Shown piece by piece: positions 16,401-25,597 of a stretch of DNA of 64,000 nucleotides. The notes under the pieces are model-generated. The model had not been told where the DNA came from, made no database searches, and saw only the letters and a program-made list of their open reading frames with translations. Source of the DNA: SIG78 sp045635745 (GTDB lineage Bacteria; Verrucomicrobiota; Lentisphaeria; Victivallales; Victivallaceae); contig JAZTWG010000033.1 in the NCBI GenBank assembly GCA_045635745.1, positions 1 to 64,000 of the forward strand. The letters are read 5' to 3'. Position 1 is the stretch's first letter; each line of letters begins with the position of its first letter. Made by a program: the position numbers and the translations under genes.

Positions 16401-17678
16401 TTATTTGTTCAAAGCCATATCGCGTGCCATGGCCATAAGTTTGTATTTGCTTACAAGCTGGGTACGCAAGCCGCCGGTTTCCTTGCCGGTGGCGAGCATG
16501 TTCAGGAACTCATCGCGCACGATAGCGAAGTGGAATTCGTGCCCATCTACCATGCAGCTGGGCGGAGTTACCAGCAGTCTGCCATCTTTGTAAACGCTTA
16601 CTTCTGCATCGGTATAACCGAGCGACAGCATGCGTTTTTCGATAAGTTCTTTCATTGCTTCGGCGCTTGTGCCGATCGGCTTGACCAGCACCAGCGCTTT
16701 GAATTCGGTATCCGGACCCTGTTCCACAAAAATATCAGCATTGGTGCCGCGGGCGATCTGACGGTGCATATCGCCGCCGCCGGCAGGAGCTTCCAGATTC
16801 CACACAGTATTGAGACGCACGCTCACGCCTTTGAGTTCCACATCCATGACCCCGTTGCAGGCTACATAAAGCACGTTATCTTTTACCCGGTCGGCAAGAT
16901 CGGCGGGGAAAGCGGGGGTTTTGGTTATCAGCTCAAATTTATCGGCAGGTACGGCGGTGCTGCTCAAGGTTGCATCAATGAGTTTGGCATCTTTTTCAAA
17001 GTCGATATCGTCTTCGCCGAAAAGCATCCACTGGGCATTGTCGATCAGATGGGTGGTTACATCGCAGAGACCGCTGCCCTGTTTGTTGACATCAAAATAC
17101 CATGCCGGACGCACCAGCGGCGCACCGTTCACAGTTTTGTACAGGTGGTGCACGGTGCCGTTTTCGATCATCGGCTCGCTGCCTTTGCGGAATTCGCCGA
17201 AGACCTCTTTGCTGAGCATAAGATCTTTGAGCAATCGCGCAGAGGGTTCCTGACGGCCGGTCATGATGTCCATGATGGGTTTGCCGCCGGCAGCAACTGT
17301 TTTTTCCAGCAGCTCGGCACCCTTGCTGTTGATCGTTACGGGTTTGTCGGTCAATATGGCACAGCCGGCGCGGTGCATGGCGGCAAGATATTCGATTTTT
17401 TCATCGTTGCGGCCGGCAAAAACAGCTATATCAACGGTGCCGGCTTCAGCCGCGGCGACCGCCTTGGCAAGAAAATCAGCTCCGGTGTAAACGTGGTAGA
17501 TCCAGTCGGTGGGCTCTTCGGCGCGTTCGTTGAAGCTGTTTACGAGCTTCATGTAATTATCCAGATCGGCGCCGGCTTCGGAAAAGATGTAGACATCGCG
17601 GCTGATATCCGCATGGCGGCGGCGCAAGATAAGTCCGGCGTGAAAATGTCCCGGATTTACGATTACGAGTGTATGCAT
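16401..17678 (-). CDS. Gfo/Idh/MocA family oxidoreductase
   Basis: Predicted NAD(P)-dependent sugar or cyclitol oxidoreductase, 425 residues. The N-terminal Rossmann part starts with the unusual VNPGHFHAGLI motif instead of GxGxxG; this and the C-terminal half fit the subgroup with the putative oxidoreductase C-terminal domain (PF16490). The expected DKPVTI segment with the catalytic lysine is present (ILTDKPVTI). Start at ATG 17678, with AGGGAG upstream; an in-frame start 16 codons earlier has none. A possible promoter on this strand is TTGCAA (17749-17754) and TACATA (17727-17732), 16 bp apart. Confidence 0.85.
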   Translation of the reverse strand: MHTLVIVNPGHFHAGLILRRRHADISRDVYIFSEAGADLDNYMKLVNSFNERAEEPTDWIYHVYTGADFLAKAVAAAEAGTVDIAVFAGRNDEKIEYLAAMHRAGCAILTDKPVTINSKGAELLEKTVAAGGKPIMDIMTGRQEPSARLLKDLMLSKEVFGEFRKGSEPMIENGTVHHLYKTVNGAPLVRPAWYFDVNKQGSGLCDVTTHLIDNAQWMLFGEDDIDFEKDAKLIDATLSSTAVPADKFELITKTPAFPADLADRVKDNVLYVACNGVMDVELKGVSVRLNTVWNLEAPAGGGDMHRQIARGTNADIFVEQGPDTEFKALVLVKPIGTSAEAMKELIEKRMLSLGYTDAEVSVYKDGRLLVTPPSCMVDGHEFHFAIVRDEFLNMLATGKETGGLRTQLVSKYKLMAMARDMALNK

Positions 17679-18083
17679 AAAGCGTGAAACTCCCTGTTGC
17701 GTATGTTGTAAAATTTTAGTTGACAATATGTATCAAAAGATAATATACTTGCAAAAGCCGCTTAAAACAAGTTTGAAAGCTCTTTTTTGCTGTATTTTTC
17801 TGTAATATTTCAAGTATAGAGGCTGTTATGGTGTCATGCAGCCATTTTTGCAATGTTTAAATGGTTACTGATAGCAGATATGCAGACGGTGTTGAGTTGC
17901 TTGCTTCAGTTTGAAGTACGTTGCAAAGCGGAAAAAAGCTTATTTGTGATCTGTGGTGGTGTGTCTGCACAAAATAGTGAATTTGTATTTTTGAAAAGTT
18001 GATTTGTTTTCTTTGCGATATATATTAGAAATCGTGTTTAGAAATGATGGAATCTTTTGATTTCAATATGGGGAACTGGTAAA
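17679..18083. other. 405-bp AT-rich divergent intergenic region
   Basis: It separates the oxidoreductase (minus) from the NERD protein (plus). It contains overlapping promoter-like sequences: on the minus strand TTGCAA-16-TACATA, and on the plus strand TTGACA (17720-17725) and TATACT (17744-17749) 18 bp apart. If the latter is used, the NERD gene would have a leader of more than 300 nt. I see no gene, tRNA or clear structured RNA in it, and no terminator. Confidence 0.4.
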
Positions 18084-18881
18084 ATGAGTTTGTTTATAAC
18101 TGTACTCGTATGGCTGGCATTTGTTTGTCTGATCGGGTGGATCCTTAAACAGCCGGCTGTAAAAGGTAAATGCGGAGAATTTTTTGTAGCGTATCTTTTG
18201 AAAAAGCGTTTGGATAAAAATGTTTACCGGATATTCAATGATGTTATAATTCCGGATAGTGCCGGCGGTACGACTCAGATTGACCACATTGTTCTTTCTC
18301 CTTATGGTATTTTTGTCATTGAAACTAAAAATATGAAAGGCTGGATATTTGGTGACCGGAATTCTGATAAATGGACGCAGCAGATTTATCGTTGCAAAAA
18401 TCAGTTTCAAAACCCATTCCGGCAGAATTATAAGCACATTGCAACTCTTGCTGAGTTGTTGGAACTGCCGGTGGATTCAATGCAGCATATTATTGTTTTT
18501 CTTGGTTTTTGCACCATTAAAACCCGAGATAAGATGCCAGATTCACTGGTGACAAATGCATCAGAACTGATTGCATTTATGAATACATTTGATCAAGAGT
18601 TATTTAATGACGAAATGTTGGATCGGATACAGAATATACTGTTTGGCTGCCGTCTGGAAAATACACTTTCAAACCGACGGAAGCATATTGAATATGTCGG
18701 TAAAATCGCACATTCAAAAAATAGTGTGCCTGATTCCGGAAAAGCAACTGTAAAAATTTGTCCTGTTTGTGGTGGCGAGCTGGTGGTACGGAAGGCAACC
18801 CGCGGAGCAAATGCCGGTAAAAATTTCTGGGGGTGCAGTAATTATCCCCGTTGTCGGTATACTACAGATATGGCTGAATAA
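18084..18881 (+). CDS. NERD-domain nuclease-related protein with topoisomerase-type zinc finger
   Basis: 265 residues: an N-terminal membrane helix (about 3-24), a NERD domain (about 30-140) with the nuclease-like core QIDHIVLSPYGIFVIETKNMKGWIFG (D, E and K in the restriction-endonuclease-like arrangement), and a C-terminal C4 zinc finger (CPVCGGELVVRKATRG, then FWGCSNYPRC). This NERD plus topoisomerase-finger layout is known in many bacteria and is thought to act on DNA, but the function is unproven. Start at ATG 18084 after GGGGAAC. A hydrolase gene follows after 15 nt. Confidence 0.85.
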   Translation: MSLFITVLVWLAFVCLIGWILKQPAVKGKCGEFFVAYLLKKRLDKNVYRIFNDVIIPDSAGGTTQIDHIVLSPYGIFVIETKNMKGWIFGDRNSDKWTQQIYRCKNQFQNPFRQNYKHIATLAELLELPVDSMQHIIVFLGFCTIKTRDKMPDSLVTNASELIAFMNTFDQELFNDEMLDRIQNILFGCRLENTLSNRRKHIEYVGKIAHSKNSVPDSGKATVKICPVCGGELVVRKATRGANAGKNFWGCSNYPRCRYTTDMAE

Positions 18882-18896
18882 TTCAAAAGGTTTTTT

Positions 18897-19694
18897 ATGG
18901 ACAGAGCAAGTGTGGGGAAATGTTGCAGATTTATTCTGAAACGTCTGCTTGTTTATCCGCTTGTTACAGTAAGTGTTCTGCTGATTTCCGGATATTGTTT
19001 TATGGAAAAACTGCTGCTGCCGGAGGTTAAAAACAATCTCCGGGCCGGTAATGCAGTGATCCGCTCCGGCGGGGCCGAGCTGGATGTGTTTTATCACGCC
19101 GCGCCGCCCGGAAAACCGGTCATACTTTTCAATCACGGCAATGCTGAAACTCTGCAGAGTATAATGCCGCTGTGTCAGGAGTTTATTCAAGCCGGATATG
19201 GGGTCCTGGCGTATGATTATGCCGGATATGGATTTTCCGGCGGCAAGGCTTCGGAAAAACAGCTTTATATCGATGCGGAAAGCGTTTATACTTTTCTGGT
19301 GGAGAAAAAATCTGTTCCGGCACCGGATATCATTGTCATGGGGTTTTCTGTCGGCGGAGCTGCCGGGGGTTTTCTCGCAGAAAAACATCCGGAAGTCAGA
19401 GCTCTGGTATTGCTTGCGCCATTTGCTTCGGCGATCGAAGTTATGCTGCCTTTCCCGTTGCCGGGCAACCGGTTTGAAAATTACCGGCGGCTGCAGAATA
19501 CTCCGGTACCGGTACTGATTTTTCACGGCACGGCAGACCGCATCATACCCATACGCAACAGCCGGAAACTTTATAGATCCGCTGCCGCAAGGCGCAAAAA
19601 ACTTATTGAAATCTCCGGCGCGGGGCACAACAATATTCTGGATTTTCTCGGTCGCAGATTTTACCGCGAACTGGCAGATTTCACCGCGGAGTGA
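18897..19694 (+). CDS. Alpha/beta hydrolase, membrane-anchored (BEM46-like)
   Basis: 265-residue serine hydrolase. The N-terminus has one hydrophobic segment (about residues 17-35), so it is membrane-bound or exported. The oxyanion motif HGNAE, nucleophile elbow GFSVGG, acidic residue near HGTADRIIP and catalytic histidine in GAGHNN follow in the order expected for the fold. The substrate is unknown. It forms a two-gene unit with the NERD protein. Confidence 0.85.
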   Translation: MDRASVGKCCRFILKRLLVYPLVTVSVLLISGYCFMEKLLLPEVKNNLRAGNAVIRSGGAELDVFYHAAPPGKPVILFNHGNAETLQSIMPLCQEFIQAGYGVLAYDYAGYGFSGGKASEKQLYIDAESVYTFLVEKKSVPAPDIIVMGFSVGGAAGGFLAEKHPEVRALVLLAPFASAIEVMLPFPLPGNRFENYRRLQNTPVPVLIFHGTADRIIPIRNSRKLYRSAAARRKKLIEISGAGHNNILDFLGRRFYRELADFTAE

Positions 19695-19717
19695 ACGCCG
19701 GTTTTTATTTGGTAAAT

Positions 19718-19741
19718 CCCGATTGGGGTCAGCCCCTCGGG
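19718..19741. terminator. Hairpin between convergent hydrolase and helicase genes
   Basis: CCCGA (19718-19722) and GGGG (19725-19728) pair with CCCC (19733-19736) and TCGGG (19737-19741). It overlaps the end of the dinG coding region and lacks a clear T run, so it may end transcription only weakly. Confidence 0.35.
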
Positions 19742-21885
19742 TAGGGCGGCAGACTGTTTAAAAATGTTTTGCCGTAGCGTTTGGTATTTATCCGGCTGTC
19801 GAGGATCACGATCATGCCGCTGTCCTGCTGCGAGCGGATCAATCGACCGGTGCCCTGCCGGAATTTCAGTACTGCTTCGGGCAGGGAATAATCGAAAAAT
19901 GCGTTGCCGCCAGTCTGCTTTATCTTTTCGCACCGGCCCTGTGTAAGCGGGTGAGTGGGAACTGCAAACGGCAATTTGGTGATGATAACGTTGCTTAAAC
20001 TTTCGCCGGGTACATCCACTCCGGTCCAGAAACTGTCGGTGCCGAACAGAACCGAGCGTACATCGCGCTTGAATTCGCTCAAAAGCATGGAGCGGGTCAT
20101 ATCTGCGCCCTGAATGAGCAGTTTGATCCCTTTGTGGAAAAGAAAACTTTCCAGCGCGTCAGCCGCTTTCCGCAGCATTGAATAACTGGTGAAAAGCACA
20201 AAAGCTTTGCCATCGCTCAAGCTTATGTAGTACTCTAAAGCTTTGAAGAGCTCCTGCTCGTAATTATCGTCAAACGGGTCGGGCATGGAATCTTCCACAT
20301 AGAGTTTGACTTTTGCCGGATCAAATGGCGAACTCAACTGCCGGGTTATCCCGCGGGTGAAACCGGTGCGGCTGGCAAAATAGTTGAACCGGCGGTCCAC
20401 TGTCAGCGTGGCGCTGGTGGCAATTACCGGAAAATCGCGGCTGAAGAGTTCATCGGCAAGGATATCGGCTACGTTCAACGGCGCCGATTGCAGAATCAGC
20501 TGGCGGGAATCTTCTTCCACCCAATATACGTTGTCGGGCAGAGTCATATTGATAAACGCATGGATACTGTCAATATACATATCGCACTGACTCACCAGGC
20601 TTTCCAACTCGCTTCTGAAATCCGCATCGCTCTGTTCCATGGCGTAATCACCCAGCGCACAGCGGAAATCCATCAGCGGCGATTGCAGCGTGTTGACGAA
20701 TATTCCGGAGCGCGTTACCGGGCGGATGGACTCTTCGCTTTCGAGCAGATATTCCTGAAACTGTCCGAAAAAATCTTTGGCAAGACTCTTCAAAACCGCT
20801 GTTTCGCTGCGTAATTCCAGCGCATTGGAGCCTTTACGCATAAGCAGTCCGCGGGCGGTATCGGGGTTATACAGCTTGTTGAGCATGGCATTGAAGCCGT
20901 TATAGGTCAGATGCAGCCCGAGGTGCTGAGCGGCGTTATCTTCCAGCGTGTGGGCTTCGTCGATTATAACGCTGCCGTATACCGGGAGCAGACCGCCGCT
21001 TTCATCGCCGGAATCTATCTGCATGGCCAGATCGGTGAAAAACAATGCGTGGTTGGCTACGATCACATCGGCGCTTTCCCACTCGTTGCGGGCCTTGCGG
21101 TAAAAGCACTCGCGCTGGTAACGGCATTTGGGGAATGAACAGTTGCCGGCTTCACAGCATACATAGCTCCATGACTCATTGGCTACATGAAAATCCGCGC
21201 TGTCGCGGTTGCCATCGGTTGAATTTTCGCTCCAATGATAGATCCGGTCGATATCGCCCTGCATGCCGGGGTGGGGTATGTAATCGTTCTGGTGCTCGCC
21301 TGCTGCCAGCGACAACCGCCGCAGGCACAGATAGTTGCGGCGCCCCTTGGCGAGAGCCGCTTTGAATTTGATTTTCAGTAATTTCTGCAAAAGCGGCAGA
21401 TCTTTATTTATCAACTGCTCCTGCAGACTGATCGTTTCGGTCGTTACCAATGCCGGTTTGCCGGTGAGTTTGCTGTAAAGGATCGCCGGCACCAGATAAG
21501 CAAAACTTTTACCGACTCCGGTGGGTGCCTCGATCGCAAGGTTTCTGTTGTCGATGAGCGCGTTGGCGCTTTCCATAGCCATCTGCTGCTGCTGAATACG
21601 GAATTCGTATGGTCTGCCGCCATATTGCGCGGCATCTTTAAGCGGACCGTTTTCAGCAAAAAAGTCGGCCACTTTTTTACGCAATTCCGCCCAATCTGCC
21701 GGTTTTATTTCCCCCGGCTGGGGCGGGTGGGTGAATTCGCCGGGCAGATCGCTGAATCTTACATTTTCTGCGCTGACAACCTGCTCCGGCACGGAGTCTT
21801 TTTCCGGAGCTGATTTCATGCCTTCAGGTATATGATTTTCGATCAGGCATGCTTTGAGTAATTCCGAGGCCAAAGGCTTAATCAT
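19729..21885 (-). CDS. dinG: DinG-family ATP-dependent DNA helicase (XPD-like, iron-sulfur)
   Basis: Superfamily 2 helicase of 718 residues. Walker A is in EAPTGVGKSFAYLVPA, Walker B/DEAH in VIIDEAHTLEDNAA, and the late motifs are in FGTDSFWTGVDVPGESLSNVIITKLPF and RQGTGRLIRSQQDSG. The cysteine cluster between Walker A and DEAH (VCCEAGNCSFPKCRYQRECF) fits a 4Fe-4S site. Such helicases unwind R-loops, D-loops and damaged DNA. Start at ATG 21885, inside the end of the upstream unknown gene (8 bp overlap), so the two are translationally coupled. Confidence 0.92.
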   Translation of the reverse strand: MIKPLASELLKACLIENHIPEGMKSAPEKDSVPEQVVSAENVRFSDLPGEFTHPPQPGEIKPADWAELRKKVADFFAENGPLKDAAQYGGRPYEFRIQQQQMAMESANALIDNRNLAIEAPTGVGKSFAYLVPAILYSKLTGKPALVTTETISLQEQLINKDLPLLQKLLKIKFKAALAKGRRNYLCLRRLSLAAGEHQNDYIPHPGMQGDIDRIYHWSENSTDGNRDSADFHVANESWSYVCCEAGNCSFPKCRYQRECFYRKARNEWESADVIVANHALFFTDLAMQIDSGDESGGLLPVYGSVIIDEAHTLEDNAAQHLGLHLTYNGFNAMLNKLYNPDTARGLLMRKGSNALELRSETAVLKSLAKDFFGQFQEYLLESEESIRPVTRSGIFVNTLQSPLMDFRCALGDYAMEQSDADFRSELESLVSQCDMYIDSIHAFINMTLPDNVYWVEEDSRQLILQSAPLNVADILADELFSRDFPVIATSATLTVDRRFNYFASRTGFTRGITRQLSSPFDPAKVKLYVEDSMPDPFDDNYEQELFKALEYYISLSDGKAFVLFTSYSMLRKAADALESFLFHKGIKLLIQGADMTRSMLLSEFKRDVRSVLFGTDSFWTGVDVPGESLSNVIITKLPFAVPTHPLTQGRCEKIKQTGGNAFFDYSLPEAVLKFRQGTGRLIRSQQDSGMIVILDSRINTKRYGKTFLNSLPPYPRG

Positions 21886-23413
21886 TGCCGTCCAGCACCT
21901 CACGCAGGGCGTTCAGGGCTTCTTCGCCCTTTTCGAGCGCTTCTTCCACGCCATTGCGGAATTCATCGAAATTGAAATCTTCGCCCAGCGCCGCCGGAGC
22001 ATTCAGCAGCTTGAGCGACTCATCGAGCAATATCACCACTTCAGCCAGCGCTTCAAATAACTCCGGTTTGATCGTCAGCTCTTCCGACAATTCAGCCAGA
22101 CTGGTCAGCAGCGAACAGCGATCTATGGTGAATTCCACGATCATACTGCGTAATTCGGCAGTTTCGTTATCGTATTCGCGCGGATAGTTTTCCAGCATTT
22201 CTTCAAAACGTTCTTCCAAAGCATTGAAGAAACACGCTTCCTGCATACCGTCGGCGAATTTCAGATCACTTTCTCCGAATGCACGCGCGTAGAAACTGTT
22301 GAAATCCAGATCGTGATTTTTGAAGTTATCCATCAATATAGCATCGAGTTCCACCAAATTGAGCATGGCATAGAGCTTGGAAAGCATCTCTTCAAGCGTG
22401 CCGGTTTCGCCGGAGCCGATCGTGATATTTTCCGGAAGATCGCTGCTGCTATGTCCGTGATCGTGCCCGCAGGAGCAATGATCATGGTGATCGTGGCCAC
22501 AGGAGCACATGCCGTCATCTTCTGCGCGCTTGACCAGCGTGCTGATGTCCTGATCGATGGTTATATCAAATACCGGGTCTTTCAGCAGAATTTCGTCCAG
22601 TGACATCTGCGGATTTTTCAGCAGACCGGGCTGGTTGAGCAATGCACAACAGATTTGTTCGATGATCGGCACCCCCGGCAGCAAATCACCGGTGACTTTT
22701 TCCAGCGATTTTTCCATTGCTTCGCGGTAGGCGGCGCATTTGGTTTTATTACGCAATTTGCCGTTTTCCAGCCGGAATTCGAAAATACCTTTATCGTAGT
22801 CCATAACTTTGACCATAAGTGCATCGCCTTCGGTAAATTGCGTTTCGCTGTAAAATTTCTGCATATCCAGCGCCGTGAGCTGCAATGTGGGGTTGGTAGA
22901 GCTCTGGGCACGGGCAATATTTTCGTTGGCTTCGGCGGCAAAAAAATCAAACAGTGTTTCTGCGCCCATCAGCAGGTGGTAATGTATGATCTCTTCGGCG
23001 CTGCCGGTAAAGGTGCGGCTGCTCTGGGCTTTGCGGGCCCCGGCTTCCTTAAAGGTGATTTCCGAAGGGAACAATTCGCTGTGCATAAACGGCACAAAGC
23101 GGTGTCCGGGGATCAGAATATTATTTTCGATCTCCAAGGCATCCGGCACGATCAGGAACTCCTGACCATTGAAAAACTCTGCGGCATTCACATAGCTTTC
23201 GCCGGGAACTTCCGGCAGCAGCGCTTCGTGGTGCTCAAGCTCGCGGACAATCTGGAAAGTAAGTTTTTCCTTTTCTTCGGGATCGGTCACATTGCCGGCA
23301 AATTTCAGTACTTCATCGACGGTTATGACTTTGATCTTGCGGTCAATAAGTTCATTGATAAAACGTTCAACCGGCATAACAGAACTGTTTTCTGCACTCT
23401 TTTGTTTGATCAT
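21878..23413 (-). CDS. Unknown 511-residue acidic protein with a His/Cys-rich segment
   Basis: I do not recognise this family. It is acidic and mostly helical, without signal peptide or membrane helix. Two things stand out: the central segment at about residues 307-326, in which CSCGHDHHDHCSCGHDHG packs His, Cys and Asp like a metal-binding or metal-trafficking tail, and a C-terminal stretch of long amphipathic acidic helices (residues 340-511). The N-terminal third has the look of a small alpha/beta or SEC-C/tetratricopeptide-adjacent protein, but no firm match. It lies between truB and dinG in the nusA-infB transcript and overlaps dinG by 8 bp. Confidence 0.75.
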   Translation of the reverse strand: MIKQKSAENSSVMPVERFINELIDRKIKVITVDEVLKFAGNVTDPEEKEKLTFQIVRELEHHEALLPEVPGESYVNAAEFFNGQEFLIVPDALEIENNILIPGHRFVPFMHSELFPSEITFKEAGARKAQSSRTFTGSAEEIIHYHLLMGAETLFDFFAAEANENIARAQSSTNPTLQLTALDMQKFYSETQFTEGDALMVKVMDYDKGIFEFRLENGKLRNKTKCAAYREAMEKSLEKVTGDLLPGVPIIEQICCALLNQPGLLKNPQMSLDEILLKDPVFDITIDQDISTLVKRAEDDGMCSCGHDHHDHCSCGHDHGHSSSDLPENITIGSGETGTLEEMLSKLYAMLNLVELDAILMDNFKNHDLDFNSFYARAFGESDLKFADGMQEACFFNALEERFEEMLENYPREYDNETAELRSMIVEFTIDRCSLLTSLAELSEELTIKPELFEALAEVVILLDESLKLLNAPAALGEDFNFDEFRNGVEEALEKGEEALNALREVLDGND

Positions 23414-23434
23414 TTGGCAACTCCACTTGGCAAT

Positions 23435-24205
23435 TTACTGCCGGCGCGAGGCTTCGGCGGCGATCTTCAGGGCCTTTTCGTAAAGGAATTTTTCCACAAA
23501 CTCTTTGAGATCTGCCTGTTCAAAAGTTTTCAGGGTATCCACGCTTACGGCATCTGCAATGGAAAATTTACCCACGCTGGTGCGGCGCAACGCACTCAAT
23601 GCCGCTCCGCAACCGAGTTTTTTGCCGATATCGGCGGCCAGAGTTCTGACGTATGTACCTTTGCTGCAGTGCACTGTAAAATCGCATTCGGGCAGCTCTA
23701 TGCGGCTGGTGCTGATATCAAAAATTTCGATCGGCCGCGGCTCCCGTTCGATTTCTTTGCCTTCCCGGGCGAGTTCATAAAGCCGCTTGCCGTCTTTCTT
23801 CAATGCCGAGACCATGGGCGGTATTTGCATGGATTTACCCATAAAAGAGTTGACCGTACTTTGGAGTGCTTCAGGGGTAACGTGCGAATAATCGCTTTCG
23901 CGGATTATGGTGCCATCCATATCTTCGGTATCGGTTTCCACCCCCAGTTTGAGGGTCGCTTCGTAGACTTTATCAACTCCGCTCAAGGCGCCGCTCAAAC
24001 GGGTGAATTTGCCCAGCACCAGCACCAGCAGACCGGTTGCCGCCGGATCGAGGGTGCCGCAATGGCCGACTTTGGGAATATTGAATCTTGCCCGTACAAA
24101 GTTTACCACATCAAAACTCGTCCAGGTAAGCGGTTTATCCACCAGCAATATTGCATCTGTTGCCAGAATGGGCAACCGGTGTTTTTTGGGGTCAAATTTT
24201 CTCAT
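23435..24205 (-). CDS. truB: tRNA pseudouridine(55) synthase TruB
   Basis: Makes pseudouridine 55 in the T-loop of tRNAs. 256 residues, with the catalytic aspartate in HCGTLDPAATGLL (Asp53), the LDKP-like VDKPLTWTS motif, and the YEATLKLGVETDTEDMDG segment. Its ATG overlaps the stop of nrnA by 1 bp (TGATG). A C-terminal PUA domain of the E. coli type is short or absent. Confidence 0.96.
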   Translation of the reverse strand: MRKFDPKKHRLPILATDAILLVDKPLTWTSFDVVNFVRARFNIPKVGHCGTLDPAATGLLVLVLGKFTRLSGALSGVDKVYEATLKLGVETDTEDMDGTIIRESDYSHVTPEALQSTVNSFMGKSMQIPPMVSALKKDGKRLYELAREGKEIEREPRPIEIFDISTSRIELPECDFTVHCSKGTYVRTLAADIGKKLGCGAALSALRRTSVGKFSIADAVSVDTLKTFEQADLKEFVEKFLYEKALKIAAEASRRQ

Positions 24206-25209
24206 CAGGCAAGATCTTTCAATTCTTCAGCGCTGAAAAGGCACTTTACTTCCCGTTCAAAAAATGCCGAAGCTTCTTCAAAATTATTAAAATTCATACT
24301 CATTCCCGCAGCCATGGCGTGTCCGCCGCCATTGAACTTGCGGGCCATATCGATCACCGGTCGCGCCGGATTTTTTGACCGCATACTTATGCGGTAGCTG
24401 TTGCCGTTGCGGCGGCTGATTATTGCCACTACTTCGGTGCCGGCAATCGCCCGCAACTGGTCGATCACTCCTTCGGCATTACGCAAATCAAAAGCGTATT
24501 TATCCAGCAGTTCCTGCGGCACGATCGACCATGCCACACGGTTGCCGCAAGTCCAGAAAAGGTATTTATCCAGCAATTCAGCTTCAAAACGCTGTTGGTT
24601 GTAGGGCTTGTTGAAATAGATCTGATTTACCACTTTGTTGAGCTTTGCACCGTATTCCAGCAGCCTGGCACCCGAACGCAGCGCCGCCGGATCGGTATTA
24701 TCGAAACGGAACCCGCCGGTATCGGTCAGCAGCCCCATCAGAAAGAAATTTACGCTGCTTTCCGGCAAGGTGCTGCCGAAACTTTCGCAAAGTTCAAAGG
24801 CCATTTCGGCCGTTGCCGCCCGATGCGCCAGCAGGTTCCACTTGCCGTAGCCGGGATTGTCCGGGTGGTGATCGATAAGCTGCAGCCGGTTTTGTACACA
24901 ACTTGGCACACCGCCATCTTTGGCAAAGCCTGCCCGCTGTGGAACTGCGGTATCCAGCAGGATTATCAGATCGAATCGGGCAATATTTTCCGGCAGTGCG
25001 GTCAGAAAATCATATTCCTGCAAACTGTACAGTTCCGGAATGCCGTCGGGCAGCAGTACGGAGCAGTTTTTGTTCTGACTTTTCAGAAATTCCGCCATGC
25101 CCAGCGTGGAGCCGATGGCATCGCCATCGGGCTTGAGGTGGGTAGCCAGCAGAATATTTTCCGCCTGCAGTATGCGGTTTCTCACTTCAGCAAAACGATC
25201 TTCACTCAT
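24205..25209 (-). CDS. nrnA: DHH-family phosphoesterase (NrnA-like oligoribonuclease / pAp phosphatase)
   Basis: Predicted to degrade nano-RNAs and/or pAp, with Mn-dependent DHH chemistry. 334 residues: motif I in THLKPDGDAIGSTLG, motif II in LLDTAVPQRAG, motif III (DHH) in QLIDHHPDN, motif IV in GLLTDTGGF, and the DHHA1 domain with GGGHAMAAGM near the C-terminus. Start at ATG 25209 with GGAG upstream, overlapping the end of rbfA by 8 bp; earlier in-frame starts lie deep in rbfA. The rbfA-nrnA-truB order is common in bacteria. Confidence 0.93.
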   Translation of the reverse strand: MSEDRFAEVRNRILQAENILLATHLKPDGDAIGSTLGMAEFLKSQNKNCSVLLPDGIPELYSLQEYDFLTALPENIARFDLIILLDTAVPQRAGFAKDGGVPSCVQNRLQLIDHHPDNPGYGKWNLLAHRAATAEMAFELCESFGSTLPESSVNFFLMGLLTDTGGFRFDNTDPAALRSGARLLEYGAKLNKVVNQIYFNKPYNQQRFEAELLDKYLFWTCGNRVAWSIVPQELLDKYAFDLRNAEGVIDQLRAIAGTEVVAIISRRNGNSYRISMRSKNPARPVIDMARKFNGGGHAMAAGMSMNFNNFEEASAFFEREVKCLFSAEELKDLA

Positions 25210-25585
25210 CGCTTTCTCCGGCAGGATTCTGATTGCTTTCCATTTCTTCAAGCAGCGCAAATACCCGGTCGCCGGCGGCTACACGTTTGTCGATGCGGAA
25301 GTTCAGCACCGGCGTGTGCTTAAAGCCCAGCGTACGCGCCATATCGCGTTGAAAATCGCAACGCACCGCATTGAGATTTTCCAGCACCATGCGGTTGGTG
25401 ATCTTGTCGCCGCCGAAAATACTGACGCTTACGGTGGCATTGCGTAAATCCACCGAGGTGCGCACTTCGGTCACCGATACCAGCACCGAGGCTGACGGCG
25501 ATATCGAATAGCGCGTGATAAGCGAACTCAATTCGCGCTTGATAAGTTCATTCACCCGGGTCAACCGGTCAGGAGCAGCACCCAT
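25202..25585 (-). CDS. rbfA: Ribosome-binding factor A
   Basis: 30S maturation and cold-shock factor, 127 residues. Typical features are the N-terminal RLTRVNELIKRELSSLI helix and a KH-like fold with SVFGGDK and VLENLNAVRCDFQRDMARTLGFKHTPVLNFRID. It follows infB after 12 nt, as in many bacteria. Confidence 0.93.
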   Translation of the reverse strand: MGAAPDRLTRVNELIKRELSSLITRYSISPSASVLVSVTEVRTSVDLRNATVSVSIFGGDKITNRMVLENLNAVRCDFQRDMARTLGFKHTPVLNFRIDKRVAAGDRVFALLEEMESNQNPAGESDE

Positions 25586-25597
25586 GATGTTTTCTCC

